A stretch of DNA of 64,000 nucleotides from Pararhodobacter sp. (GTDB lineage Bacteria > Pseudomonadota > Alphaproteobacteria > Rhodobacterales > Rhodobacteraceae): NCBI GenBank assembly GCA_020832545.1, contig JAFIEK010000005.1:62001-126000 (forward strand), read 5' to 3'. Below are positions 47,428 to 55,691 of this stretch, piece by piece. Numbering within the stretch: the first letter of the stretch is position 1; every line of letters begins with the position of its first letter. Under the pieces are notes generated by a model. That model was not told where the DNA came from, searched no databases, and saw only the letters and a list, made by a program, of their open reading frames with translations. Position numbers and translations under genes: made by a program.

Positions 47428-49317
47428 TCAGGCAATCGCCGCCGTTTCCGGCCCGGTGCTGAGAAAGCCGCCGGACTGACGATGCCACAGATCTGCATAG
47501 AGGCCGCCTTGCTGCAAAAGCGCGTCATGGGTACCCTCTTCGACAATCCGCCCCTCGTCCATCACCACCAGCCGGTCAAGCGCGGCAATGGTGGACAGCC
47601 GGTGCGCGATGGCGAAGACGGTCTTGCCCGCCATCAGCCCGCTGAGCTGCTCCTGAATTGCGGCCTCGACCTCGGAATCCAGCGCCGATGTGGCCTCATC
47701 CAGCACCAGAATCGGGGCATTCTTCAGAAGCGCGCGGGCAATCGCAATCCGCTGTCGCTGGCCGCCGGACAGTTTGACGCCGCGCTCACCGGCATGGGCG
47801 TTCAGGCCAGTGCGGCCCTGTGCGTCGGTGATATCGCGCACGAAATCCCACGCCTGCGCGCGCTCCAGTGCGGCGATCACCTCGGCATCGCTGGCCTCGG
47901 GCCGCCCATAGGCAACGTTATCGCGGATTGAGCGGTGCAACAGCGCGGTGTCCTGCGTGACCACGGCAATGGCGCGGCGCAGGCTTTCCTGGGTCACGCC
48001 CGCGATATCCTGCCCGTCGATGGAGATCTTGCCAGCTTCGATATCATGGAACCGCAAAAGCAGGTTGACGAGGGTCGATTTGCCCGCACCTGATCGCCCG
48101 ATGATACCGATCCGCTCGCCGGGCCGGACATGCAACGACAGATCGCCGATCACGCCCCCGGTGCGGCCATAGTGAAAGGCGACACGGTCAAAGGCGACCG
48201 CTCCGCGCGACACCTCCAGCGGCTGGGCGTCCGGCGTGTCATTCACCGTCTGCGGCAGCGCGATGGTGTTCATGCCATCCTGCACGGTGCCGATGTTTTC
48301 AAACAGCCCCGCAATCTCCCACAGCACCCATTCCGACATCGCCCTGATCCGCGTGACCAGCGCGATCGCCACGGCGATGGCACCCAGCGAGATCGTTCCG
48401 ACATACCAACCATAGATCGCCAGCCCGGCTGTTCCGGCCAGAAGCAGCGCGTTCATGGTCTGCAACGCGACCGTCAGTTTGGTGACAAGACGCATCTGCC
48501 GGTGCACGGTGACCATGAAGCCGTCCATGGCATCGCGGGCATAATCCTGTTCGCGCCGGGTATGGGCAAAGAGCTTGATGGTCTGGATGTTGGTATAGCT
48601 GTCAACGATCCGCCCGGTCATCTGCGCGCGCGCGTCGGCCTGCTGCATCGAGATCAGGCGCAGTTGTGGCACGAAATGCCGGGCAATGGCGATATAGCCC
48701 ACCAGCCAGAGGACAAGCGGCAGCGTCAGGCGCGGGTCAGCCGCGCCCACCAGCACCACCGCGCCAATGAAATAGACGACCATGAAGACCATCACATCGG
48801 TCAGCTTCATCACCGTCTCACGGATGGCGAGCGCGGTCTGCATGACCTTCTGGCTGACCCGCCCGGCGAACTCATCCTGAAAAAAGCTCATGCTCTGCCC
48901 AAGGATGTAGCGATGCGCCAGCCAGCGCGCGATCATCGGGTAATTGCCGAAGATCGTCTGATGCGTGACCAGCGACTGAACAAACACAAGCAGCGGATAG
49001 CCGATGATGAACAGCGCGCCGATCCCCACCAGTTGCCACAGGTTATCATCCAGAAAACCCGCGCGCTCAGCCCCCGAAAGCCAGTCAACCAACTGGCCCA
49101 TCATGGCGATGATTGCGATTTCGACCACCGAGATCGCCGCCGTCAAAACCGACATCAGCGCCAGCCAAGGCAACATGGGCCGTGAGTAATGCAAAAGGAA
49201 AGGCAGCAACCGCGCGGGCGGGCGCTGCGGCTCTTCCTTCGGAAAGGGGTCTATCCGGCGCTCAAAATAGGCGAAAAGCCCCTTTTTCCGGTCTTCATGG
49301 TCCGCGTGCAAAGCCAT
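47428..49317 (-). CDS. ABC-type exporter (fused permease and ATPase)
   Basis: A 629-residue half-transporter. The membrane domain of six helices covers about residues 45-350, and the ATPase about 370-615: Walker A IGRSGAGKSTLVNLLL, ABC signature VKLSGGQRQRIAIARALL, Walker B PILVLDEATSALD and the H-loop AHRLSTI. It resembles the MsbA/multidrug class and works as a dimer to export lipids, drugs or redox-active compounds. It is divergent from soxR, and the promoter has the long spacer and inverted repeat of a SoxR target, so induction by redox-cycling compounds is inferred. Confidence 0.92.
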   Translation of the reverse strand: MALHADHEDRKKGLFAYFERRIDPFPKEEPQRPPARLLPFLLHYSRPMLPWLALMSVLTAAISVVEIAIIAMMGQLVDWLSGAERAGFLDDNLWQLVGIGALFIIGYPLLVFVQSLVTHQTIFGNYPMIARWLAHRYILGQSMSFFQDEFAGRVSQKVMQTALAIRETVMKLTDVMVFMVVYFIGAVVLVGAADPRLTLPLVLWLVGYIAIARHFVPQLRLISMQQADARAQMTGRIVDSYTNIQTIKLFAHTRREQDYARDAMDGFMVTVHRQMRLVTKLTVALQTMNALLLAGTAGLAIYGWYVGTISLGAIAVAIALVTRIRAMSEWVLWEIAGLFENIGTVQDGMNTIALPQTVNDTPDAQPLEVSRGAVAFDRVAFHYGRTGGVIGDLSLHVRPGERIGIIGRSGAGKSTLVNLLLRFHDIEAGKISIDGQDIAGVTQESLRRAIAVVTQDTALLHRSIRDNVAYGRPEASDAEVIAALERAQAWDFVRDITDAQGRTGLNAHAGERGVKLSGGQRQRIAIARALLKNAPILVLDEATSALDSEVEAAIQEQLSGLMAGKTVFAIAHRLSTIAALDRLVVMDEGRIVEEGTHDALLQQGGLYADLWHRQSGGFLSTGPETAAIA

Positions 49318-49355
49318 CCGTTCCTCCTGTTGTCACATCCGGCTTTGCACTGCTA

Positions 49356-49380
49356 CAACCTCAAGCATGGTTGAGGTCAA
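49356..49380 (-). promoter_or_regulatory. SoxR box in the ABC exporter promoter
   Basis: ACCTCAA (49358-49364) and TTGAGGT (49371-49377) form a perfect inverted repeat with a 6-base spacer. On the minus strand TTGACC (49380-49375), 19 bases and TAGCAG (49355-49350) form a promoter with the unusually long spacer used by SoxR-activated genes, and the repeat lies within the spacer. Confidence 0.78.
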
Positions 49381-49390
49381 GGGGAAAAGC

Positions 49391-49825
49391 ATGCAATCGG
49401 AACTCAGTGTCGGACAGGTCGCCGAGCGGAGCGGTGTCTCCGTCTCAACCCTGCATTTCTATGAGGCAAAGGGCCTGATCCGCAGTTGGCGCAGCGACGG
49501 CAACCAGCGCCGCTACGGACGCGATGTATTGCGGCGGGTGGCGATCATCAAGGTCGCCCAAAGAACCGGACTGTCGCTGAGCGCGATTCGCGACGCACTT
49601 GCCACCCTGCCGCCCGACCGGGTGGCAAGCACCGATGACTGGCGGCGGCTGTCGGAAAGCTGGCGCGATGAGCTGGACGCGCGGATCGCCCGGCTGACAC
49701 GGCTGCGCGATGGTCTTGACGGCTGCATCGGCTGCGGCTGCCTGTCGCTGAAACTCTGCCCCCTGCGCAACGCCGATGACCACCTTGCCCAACAGGGCCC
49801 CGGCGCCGCCATGCTGGAGCGCTGA
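49391..49825 (+). CDS. soxR: Redox-sensitive transcriptional activator SoxR
   Basis: A 144-residue MerR-family regulator. The winged helix is at residues 6-75 (LSVGQVAERSGVSVSTLHFY, NQRRYGRDVLRRVAII), followed by the dimerisation helix and CIGCGCLSLKLCPL at about 115-130, whose four cysteines bind the [2Fe-2S] cluster that senses redox-active compounds. The start at 49391 follows AAGGGG; the longer frame from 49367 would place the start within the SoxR box. The gene is divergent from the ABC exporter, its likely target. No soxS gene is expected in alphaproteobacteria. Confidence 0.92.
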   Translation: MQSELSVGQVAERSGVSVSTLHFYEAKGLIRSWRSDGNQRRYGRDVLRRVAIIKVAQRTGLSLSAIRDALATLPPDRVASTDDWRRLSESWRDELDARIARLTRLRDGLDGCIGCGCLSLKLCPLRNADDHLAQQGPGAAMLER

Positions 49826-49837
49826 ACGGCGCGCGGG

Positions 49838-50707
49838 CTACTTTGCCAGCGTGCGCAGATATGTTCCGTATGCCGTCTTGGCAAAGAGCGTGGCGCGTTC
49901 GTCAAGGGCGGCGGCATCGATCCAGCCCTGACGAAAGGCGATCTCGTCAAGTGAACCGACCTGAAGCCCCTGCCGGTCAGTCAGGGTGCGCACGAAATTT
50001 CCGGCATCCAGCAGGCTGGCATGGGTGCCGGTGTCAAGCCAGGCATAGCCGCGCCCCATCTGTTGCACATGCAAACTGCCTTCGGCCAGATAGAGCTCCA
50101 GAAGCGAGGTGATCTCCAGCTCACCCCGCGCCGAGGGCTTGACCTGCGCCGCCTTTTCCGGGGCCTGACCGTCAAGGAAATACAGCCCGGTCACTGCATA
50201 GTTCGACGGTGGGCTGGCCGGTTTTTCGACAATCGCCCGGACCGCGCCCTGTTCGTCAAAATCGACCACACCGTACCGTTCAGGATCGTTGACATGATAG
50301 CCAAAGACCGTGCCGCCGTTGTGGCGGGCATCGGCGGCGGCAAGAACTTCAGGCAGGCCGTGACCAAAGAATATATTGTCGCCCAGAACCATGGCCGAGG
50401 GTGCGCCAGCAAGAAAATCCGCGGCCAGCAGATAGGCCTGCGCCAACCCCTCGGGGGCGGGTTGCTCTATCCATTCGAACCGCAGCCCCCAGGCGCTGCC
50501 GTCGCCCAGCAGCCGCTGGAACTGCGCCTGATCCTCGGGCGTGGTGATGATGGCGATCTCTCGGATGCCGGACAGCATCAGAACCGAGAGCGGGTAATAG
50601 ATCATCGGCTTGTCATAAATCGGCAAAAGCTGCTTGGACACCGCAAGCGTGACGGGCCAGAGCCGTGAGCCGGTGCCACCGGCCAGAATGATGCCCTTGC
50701 GTTTCAT
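49838..50707 (-). CDS. rfbA: Glucose-1-phosphate thymidylyltransferase (RmlA)
   Basis: A 289-residue nucleotidyltransferase that makes dTDP-glucose. It has the signature GIILAGGTGSRLWPVTLAVS, YYPLSVLMLSGIREI, VLGDNIFFGHGL, and ITSLLELYLAEG with AWLDTGTHASLLDA. It is the last gene of rfbC-B-D-A on the minus strand; it starts 10 bases after the rfbD stop. The pathway yields dTDP-L-rhamnose for surface polysaccharide. Confidence 0.95.
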   Translation of the reverse strand: MKRKGIILAGGTGSRLWPVTLAVSKQLLPIYDKPMIYYPLSVLMLSGIREIAIITTPEDQAQFQRLLGDGSAWGLRFEWIEQPAPEGLAQAYLLAADFLAGAPSAMVLGDNIFFGHGLPEVLAAADARHNGGTVFGYHVNDPERYGVVDFDEQGAVRAIVEKPASPPSNYAVTGLYFLDGQAPEKAAQVKPSARGELEITSLLELYLAEGSLHVQQMGRGYAWLDTGTHASLLDAGNFVRTLTDRQGLQVGSLDEIAFRQGWIDAAALDERATLFAKTAYGTYLRTLAK

Positions 50708-50717
50708 GTGGTGTCCC

Positions 50718-51572
50718 TCATTTCCGGCCATTCAGTTCCTGTAAAACCTGCTCAAGCCCCGCGCGCCAGTCAGGCCGGGAAAGACCGAACGCGGCTGACA
50801 GGCTACGGCAATCCAGCCGCGAATTCAGCGGGCGTTGCGCCGGGGTGGGATAGTCGGCGGTCGTGATGTCATGCACGGTGCAGGACAGCCCCGCCTGCGC
50901 AAAGATTTCACGCGCGAAACCCGCCCAGCTGACGTCTGGAGCGCCGGTGAAATGATAGCTGCCGGTCAGTTCAGGCTGGTCGCGCAGGCGCTGCGCGATG
51001 CGCAGGCAGGCGCGCGCGATATCCGCAGCCGGGGTCGGCCCGCCGGTCTGATCGGCCACCACATTGAGTGCATCGCGCTCGGCCCCCAGCCGCAGCATGG
51101 TGCGCACAAAGTTTGCCCCATGCGCCGAGAACACCCAGCTGACCCGCAAGATCGCATGCACCCCGCCCGCGGCCCGCACCCCCGCCTCGCCAGCCAGCTT
51201 TGAGCGGCCATAGGCATTGAGCGGGGCGGCGGGGTGATCAGGGCCGAAGGGCGCTTGACCCGCGCCGTCAAACACATAATCGGTGGAGGGCTGGATCATC
51301 ACGGCGCCGACATCGGCAGCCGCGCGCGCCATGGCCGCAGGGCTGTCGCCATTCACCACCGTCGCCAAGGCCTCATCGCTCTCTGCACGGTCAACGGCCG
51401 TATAGGCGGCAGCATTGATCACCGCGTCTGGCCGGTGCTGGCGGATGGCCGTGGCACAGGCTTCGGGGTTGGCAAGATCGGCTGTGGCGCGGCCCAGATA
51501 GCGCGCCTCGGGGGCCAAGCGCCGCAGCTCGGTGGCCAGTTGCCCGCTTTCGCCAAAGACCAGCAGCCTCAT
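50718..51572 (-). CDS. rfbD: dTDP-4-dehydrorhamnose reductase (RmlD)
   Basis: A 284-residue extended SDR that performs the last step to dTDP-L-rhamnose. Motifs: [17 protein letters not shown] (with the Gly-rich loop GESGQLA), [33 protein letters not shown] (Tyr and Lys) and [12 protein letters not shown]. The start overlaps the rfbB stop as ATGT/TGA within four bases. It lies between rfbB and rfbA. Confidence 0.95.
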   Translation of the reverse strand: MRLLVFGESGQLATELRRLAPEARYLGRATADLANPEACATAIRQHRPDAVINAAAYTAVDRAESDEALATVVNGDSPAAMARAAADVGAVMIQPSTDYVFDGAGQAPFGPDHPAAPLNAYGRSKLAGEAGVRAAGGVHAILRVSWVFSAHGANFVRTMLRLGAERDALNVVADQTGGPTPAADIARACLRIAQRLRDQPELTGSYHFTGAPDVSWAGFAREIFAQAGLSCTVHDITTADYPTPAQRPLNSRLDCRSLSAAFGLSRPDWRAGLEQVLQELNGRK

Positions 51573-52609
51573 GTTGTCACCCCCAGCCGCTGGCCCACGC
51601 CCTGGCGCGCCTGCAATGGCTGCCACCACGCTTCATTGGCCAGATACCAGTCAACCGTCAGCGCCAGCCCCTCATCCAGCGTGACCGAGGGACGCCAACC
51701 CAGCTCGTCACGGATGCGGCTGGCGTCAATGGCGTAGCGCAGATCATGGCCCGGGCGATCAGTCACAAATTCGATCAGCCGGTCATGCGGCGCGGCACCG
51801 GGGCGGCGCTGATCAAGAATGGCGCAGATCTTGCGCACAAGGTCGATATTGCGGGCCTCATTCTCGCCACCGATATTGTAGCTGCGCCCCACCGCACCCT
51901 TTTGCAGAACCATAAGCAGCGCCCCGGCGTGATCTTCGACATACAGCCAGTCGCGCACGTTCAGCCCCTGCCCGTAAACCGGGATCGCCCGCCCGGCCAG
52001 CGCATTCAGAATCACCACCGGGATCAGCTTTTCCGGAAAGTGGAACGGCCCGTAATTGTTGGAGCAATTGCTCAGCACCACCGGCAGGCCATAAGTGTGG
52101 TGCCATGCGCGCACCAGATGATCGCTGGCCGCCTTTGAGGCTGAATAGGGCGAGCGCGGGTCATAGGGCGTGGTCTCAGAAAACTGCCCCTCAGCGCCAA
52201 GACTGCCGAACACCTCATCGGTAGAGATATGGTGAAAGCGGAACGCGTCAGGGCGGCCCTGATCCTGCCAGTAGGCGCGCGCGGCCTCCAGCAGGGTATA
52301 GGTGCCGCGTACATTGGTGTCGATGAATGCGCCCGGCCCGTCAATGGAGCGGTCGACATGGCTTTCAGCCGCCAGATGCATCACCGCATCCGGGCGATGC
52401 TGGCTGAACACCTGCGCCAAGGCCGCGCTGTCGCGGATATCGACCTGCGCGAACGTATAAAGCGGGCTGTTTGCCACGCTGGCGACGTTCTCAAGGCAGG
52501 CGGCATAGGTCAGGCAATCGACGTTGACCACCGCATGGCCCGCCGCGACGGCCTGACGTACCACCGCCGAGCCGATAAACCCCGCACCGCCCGTAACCAG
52601 AAGTTTCAT
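51569..52609 (-). CDS. rfbB: dTDP-glucose 4,6-dehydratase (RmlB)
   Basis: A 346-residue extended SDR. Motifs: [63 protein letters not shown] (Tyr and Lys) and [14 protein letters not shown]. It converts dTDP-glucose to dTDP-4-keto-6-deoxyglucose with bound NAD+. ATGA overlaps the rfbC stop and the gene overlaps rfbD by four bases, so the set is co-translated. Confidence 0.95.
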   Translation of the reverse strand: MKLLVTGGAGFIGSAVVRQAVAAGHAVVNVDCLTYAACLENVASVANSPLYTFAQVDIRDSAALAQVFSQHRPDAVMHLAAESHVDRSIDGPGAFIDTNVRGTYTLLEAARAYWQDQGRPDAFRFHHISTDEVFGSLGAEGQFSETTPYDPRSPYSASKAASDHLVRAWHHTYGLPVVLSNCSNNYGPFHFPEKLIPVVILNALAGRAIPVYGQGLNVRDWLYVEDHAGALLMVLQKGAVGRSYNIGGENEARNIDLVRKICAILDQRRPGAAPHDRLIEFVTDRPGHDLRYAIDASRIRDELGWRPSVTLDEGLALTVDWYLANEAWWQPLQARQGVGQRLGVTT

Positions 52610-53163
52610 GCGCTCTCCCATACGAAGGGGCTGTCAAAATCAGCGAAGGCGGGGGCGTTGGCGTCCTTGTCAGACAGGATCGGCGCGCTGACACCCCAGT
52701 CGATGCCCAGACTGTCCCAGCGCACCGCGCCATCGCATTCCGGCGCGTAATGATCGGTGCATTTGTAGATGATTTCGGTATCCGGCTCGCGGGTGACAAA
52801 GCCATGCAGAAAACCCGCAGGAACCCAAAGCTGGCGCGCGTTCTCAAACGAAAGCTCTGCACCCACCCATTGGCCATAGAAGGGGCTGCCCTTGCGGATA
52901 TCGACCGCGACATCATAAAGCCGCCCGCGCCCGCAACGCACCAGCTTGCCCTGTGCATGCGGGGGCGACTGAAAGTGCAGCCCGCGCAGCGTGCCCGCCT
53001 GCGCCGACAGCGAGTGGTTGTCCTGCACGAACTCCGGCAGCGTCACTCCCGCCTGTTCAAGCGTACGCCGGTTCCAGCTTTCGCTGAAAAAGCCGCGTGC
53101 ATCGCCAAACCGGCGCGGCGTCAGGATCAATACGCCGGGAAGCGCGGTCTGCTCGATATTCAC
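52606..53163 (-). CDS. rfbC: dTDP-4-dehydrorhamnose 3,5-epimerase (RmlC)
   Basis: A 185-residue cupin of the normal RmlC length: [40 protein letters not shown] (with the catalytic His in RGLHF), [13 protein letters not shown] and [12 protein letters not shown]. It inverts C3 and C5 of the keto sugar. GTG at 53163 is chosen because it matches family N-termini and follows GGAG. It is the first gene of the rfb operon. The upstream 241 bp to the divergent gene at 53405 should hold the promoter, which I could not define. Confidence 0.93.
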   Translation of the reverse strand: MNIEQTALPGVLILTPRRFGDARGFFSESWNRRTLEQAGVTLPEFVQDNHSLSAQAGTLRGLHFQSPPHAQGKLVRCGRGRLYDVAVDIRKGSPFYGQWVGAELSFENARQLWVPAGFLHGFVTREPDTEIIYKCTDHYAPECDGAVRWDSLGIDWGVSAPILSDKDANAPAFADFDSPFVWESA

Positions 53164-53404
53164 GCTGCCAACTCCGATCAGGTCTGAGGCTCCGGCGACA
53201 CGCGCCTGTGCAAAGCCAAGGCTGCGCCAGATTGTTAGGGAAAGCCACAAAGTTTGGCAACCGTCATACCCAAACGCCATAGGGTGTCTGTCATGGCTGC
53301 GCCGCTTTGCATGTATTGGCAATCGGCCGCGAATGGGTGCAGTATAAGTGCAAAGATGATTGGTCAGTCCCTTTGCCGGCCTCAGATCCCAGACGGACAA
53401 GAGC

Positions 53405-54031
53405 ATGAAACCCAAAAACACCCTGTCAGATTTTGTCCGCGACGGCCTGCGCGAGGGCCACAGCCCTGATGAACTCCGCGATGCGCTTGCCCGCGCCGGG
53501 TGGCAGGGCGCCGATATCGACGCGGCTATGGCGGTATGGGTGGCCGATGGCCTGCGCCTTCCCGTTCCGCGCCCGCAGCCCTCGGTCATGGGCCGGGCGC
53601 TGGTGATGTTCGGCCTTTTTGCGATTACGCTGGTGGTGGTGATCTGGCACGTCGTGCAGCTTTCGTTCGCGCTGATCGACATCTGGCTGCCTGAGCCGGA
53701 CAGGCATGCCGGCGGATGGGCGCAGACCAGAATCCGCTGGTCGATGGCCACGCTGTTTGTTGTGCTGCCGCTGTTCGCCTGGCTGACCTGGCGGGTTGAA
53801 CTCACGGCCCGGCAGCACTCAGAATCACACCGCGCGCCGATTGAGCTGCGCTTCGGCGCGATGGCGGTGCTGGTGTCGATTCTGGTGCTTATCAGCAATG
53901 CGGTGGCCGTGGTGTATGCCGCTCTCAGCGGCAATCTGACAGCACAGTTTCTGGCCAAGGCCGGAGTGGTTTCGGTGGTCGCCGTGCTGCTGATCGCATG
54001 GTTCCGCACCCCCGTGCGCAAGGCGCCGTGA
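53405..54031 (+). CDS. Membrane protein with N-terminal helical domain (DUF5671-like)
   Basis: A 208-residue protein. The first 55 residues form a helical domain, FVRDGLREGHSPDELRDALA, similar to the short domain found in bacterial DUF5671-type proteins. Four hydrophobic helices follow at about 65-90, 118-135, 155-180 and 185-202. Function is unknown. The stop overlaps the next start as TGATG, so the two small genes form an operon divergent from rfbC. Confidence 0.65.
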   Translation: MKPKNTLSDFVRDGLREGHSPDELRDALARAGWQGADIDAAMAVWVADGLRLPVPRPQPSVMGRALVMFGLFAITLVVVIWHVVQLSFALIDIWLPEPDRHAGGWAQTRIRWSMATLFVVLPLFAWLTWRVELTARQHSESHRAPIELRFGAMAVLVSILVLISNAVAVVYAALSGNLTAQFLAKAGVVSVVAVLLIAWFRTPVRKAP

Positions 54032-54420
54032 TGCGTCTGGCAAGCATTGCACTGATCGTGCTGGCTGTCGCGGCGATTGCCCTTGCCTTGTGGACTGTTG
54101 GCGGCCCCGGGCAGGCACGCGCCGAACGCCGCGATCAGACGCGGATGAACGACCTGCGAAACCACGCCAGCCATCTCGCCTGCCTGCATCGGCAGGGATT
54201 GGGGCCAGCCGGGAAAGCTGACGCCTGCCCGCAAGGCGAGCACCGTTCGGACCCGCTGACCGGCGCGCCCTACCGGGTGGACGTGGTTTCAGATGAGGTG
54301 GTGCGGATCTGCGCCGTGTTCGAAACCCGGATGACCAGTATGCGGTGGGCCAATCGCAACGATTTCGACATTGAGACCGGGTGCCTCACAGTGCGGACAC
54401 GCGAGGCAGCGCGCTGGTGA
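54031..54420 (+). CDS. Small exported or membrane-anchored hypothetical protein
   Basis: A 129-residue protein with one N-terminal hydrophobic helix (residues 4-24) and a soluble, Arg-rich remainder expected to face the periplasm, with four cysteines (in LACLHR, DACPQG, RICAVF and ETGCLTV). I do not recognise a family. Its start overlaps the stop of the upstream membrane protein gene by one base, suggesting a joint function. Confidence 0.6.
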   Translation: MRLASIALIVLAVAAIALALWTVGGPGQARAERRDQTRMNDLRNHASHLACLHRQGLGPAGKADACPQGEHRSDPLTGAPYRVDVVSDEVVRICAVFETRMTSMRWANRNDFDIETGCLTVRTREAARW

Positions 54421-54442
54421 CGCGCGCTGCCCGCATGGCGTG

Positions 54443-54712
54443 TTACCCGCAGTAGACCCGGTCAATCTGGCCGTCTGCATCCATTTCAAAATTCAGCCGA
54501 TCCGCGACAAAATCCATGGTGACCGCTTCGCCGGGGTTGATCATGCGCACGTCGCCCGGCGCTGAGACACCTTCGGCCTCGGACGCGGGCGCGCCGACGA
54601 GGTGCTGAAGGGCCATGGCACCGCAAGCATCTTCGGGCGGCGCCGGGGCCTCGGCCACCTGGGTTTCACAGGCTGCAAGGAACAGCGCGGCAACAATCAG
54701 GGTGGTTCTCAT
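54443..54712 (-). CDS. Peptidase inhibitor I78 family lipoprotein
   Basis: An 89-residue protein with a lipoprotein signal (ALFLAAC, lipidation Cys near residue 15). Mature sequence matches the I78 family: CGAMALQHLVG, VRMINPGEAVTMDFVADRLN, and the end QIDRVYCG, with a likely disulphide between the two cysteines. I78 members inhibit serine proteases. The start follows GGAGG. It is a single gene between convergent neighbours. Confidence 0.83.
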   Translation of the reverse strand: MRTTLIVAALFLAACETQVAEAPAPPEDACGAMALQHLVGAPASEAEGVSAPGDVRMINPGEAVTMDFVADRLNFEMDADGQIDRVYCG

Positions 54713-54882
54713 CGGTCTATCCTCCATCTTTCACTCGTCACCAAATTGTGCGCGACGGTGATCAGGCGGTCAACCTGCGCGGCGGCGGCGCAGAAGGACT
54801 CGGCAAAAACCAGCGCAAATGCTGTGGTTTTTGCAGTATGTCGCCGTTTTCTGCGCGGCAGATCGCCGGGCGTGCGCTGGCT

Positions 54883-55176
54883 TTAGATGCCGTCGATCAG
54901 AATATCCAGCGCCCGTTTCAGCGCGTCACGATGCGCGGCCAACGTGCCGACGCGGGTGCCCAGTTCAGCCCCGGGTACGGCGGCCAGCTCAGGTATCCGC
55001 ACGATCCAGAGGGTGCCCGCAAAAGACACTTCGGGCGTCAGGCCGGGAAACTGTGCATAGCGCCCGGCCTCGCGCAAAGGCGCCACGATGCGCGAGGCAT
55101 CGATACCGATCAGATCGGTTTGCAGGTCCACGACCAGCATGCCGGAGGACAGGCGATAGAGGTCAAACCGGGCCAA
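54883..55176 (-). CDS. ccdB: CcdB-type toxin
   Basis: A 97-residue protein matching CcdB: FDLYRLSSGMLVVDLQTDLI at the start, TRVGTLAAHRDALKRALDIL at the end. CcdB poisons DNA gyrase. The usual C-terminal Trp-Gly-Ile is replaced by DGI, ending IDGI, so the gyrase-contacting end is partly changed. It follows the CcdA antitoxin gene by 12 bases on the same strand. Confidence 0.87.
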   Translation of the reverse strand: MARFDLYRLSSGMLVVDLQTDLIGIDASRIVAPLREAGRYAQFPGLTPEVSFAGTLWIVRIPELAAVPGAELGTRVGTLAAHRDALKRALDILIDGI

Positions 55177-55188
55177 GGGGCGCTACGC

Positions 55189-55410
55189 TTAGAAACTGCG
55201 GAACCGGGCCAGCGCCAGCCCCTCGCGCGCCAGCTCGTCGCCATAGGCCGCATGCGCCATGCGGGTTTCTTCGCGCCATATCCTGTTGCGCTCGGCCTTC
55301 GCGGCCTCGGCAATCGCAGCTTCAGCGAGGCGTGACATGTTCAGGCCCAGGGCGCGCGCCGCCCCGGCGACCTCGGAATCAAGGGTCAGATTGACCTTGA
55401 TCTTGCCCAT
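55189..55410 (-). CDS. ccdA: CcdA-type antitoxin
   Basis: A 73-residue antitoxin. The N-terminal ribbon-helix-helix KIKVNLTLDSEVAGAARALG binds operator DNA, and the C-terminal part WREETRMAHAAYGDELAREG would wrap the CcdB toxin. The start follows AGGAGGG. An imperfect inverted repeat with arms TATAC (55428-55432) and GTATA (55446-55450) lies about 18 bases before the start and may be its operator. Confidence 0.87.
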   Translation of the reverse strand: MGKIKVNLTLDSEVAGAARALGLNMSRLAEAAIAEAAKAERNRIWREETRMAHAAYGDELAREGLALARFRSF

Positions 55411-55538
55411 GCAGAACCCTCCTGAAATATACGCATAATAAAGGAGTATAACTCGCACCCCCAGAACCCGCAAGCCTGCGTATCCTGCCCTGTGGTCTGG
55501 CCGGACAGGGAACGCCCGGGCTTTTGTTGCGCTTAACC

Positions 55539-55563
55539 GGAACCCTCTGATGTGGAAGGCGTT
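55539..55563 (+). promoter_or_regulatory. Possible EcfG-type promoter before the cytochrome-amine oxidase operon
   Basis: GGAAC (55539-55543), 16 bases and CGTT (55560-55563) match the consensus exactly and face the operon, but the -10 lies 128 bases before the first start codon, giving a long leader. It could be a chance match. Confidence 0.4.
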
Positions 55564-55691
55564 GTTTTCAAACGCAAGCCTGCGCCACGCTGCGGCTGCG
55601 AGCCTGAGTTGCGTGTTGACCGGGGGTAACTGGAAACCGATCGCACACAGGGTGGCATTTTGTCAGCGCAGCGCCAGAAAGGAACTGTCTT

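Noticed and set aside
53164-54243. Upstream extension of the rfbC frame to a 545-residue protein
   Set aside because: The extra sequence lies antisense to the two small plus-strand genes and lacks any domain; the RmlC family begins at the GTG at 53163.
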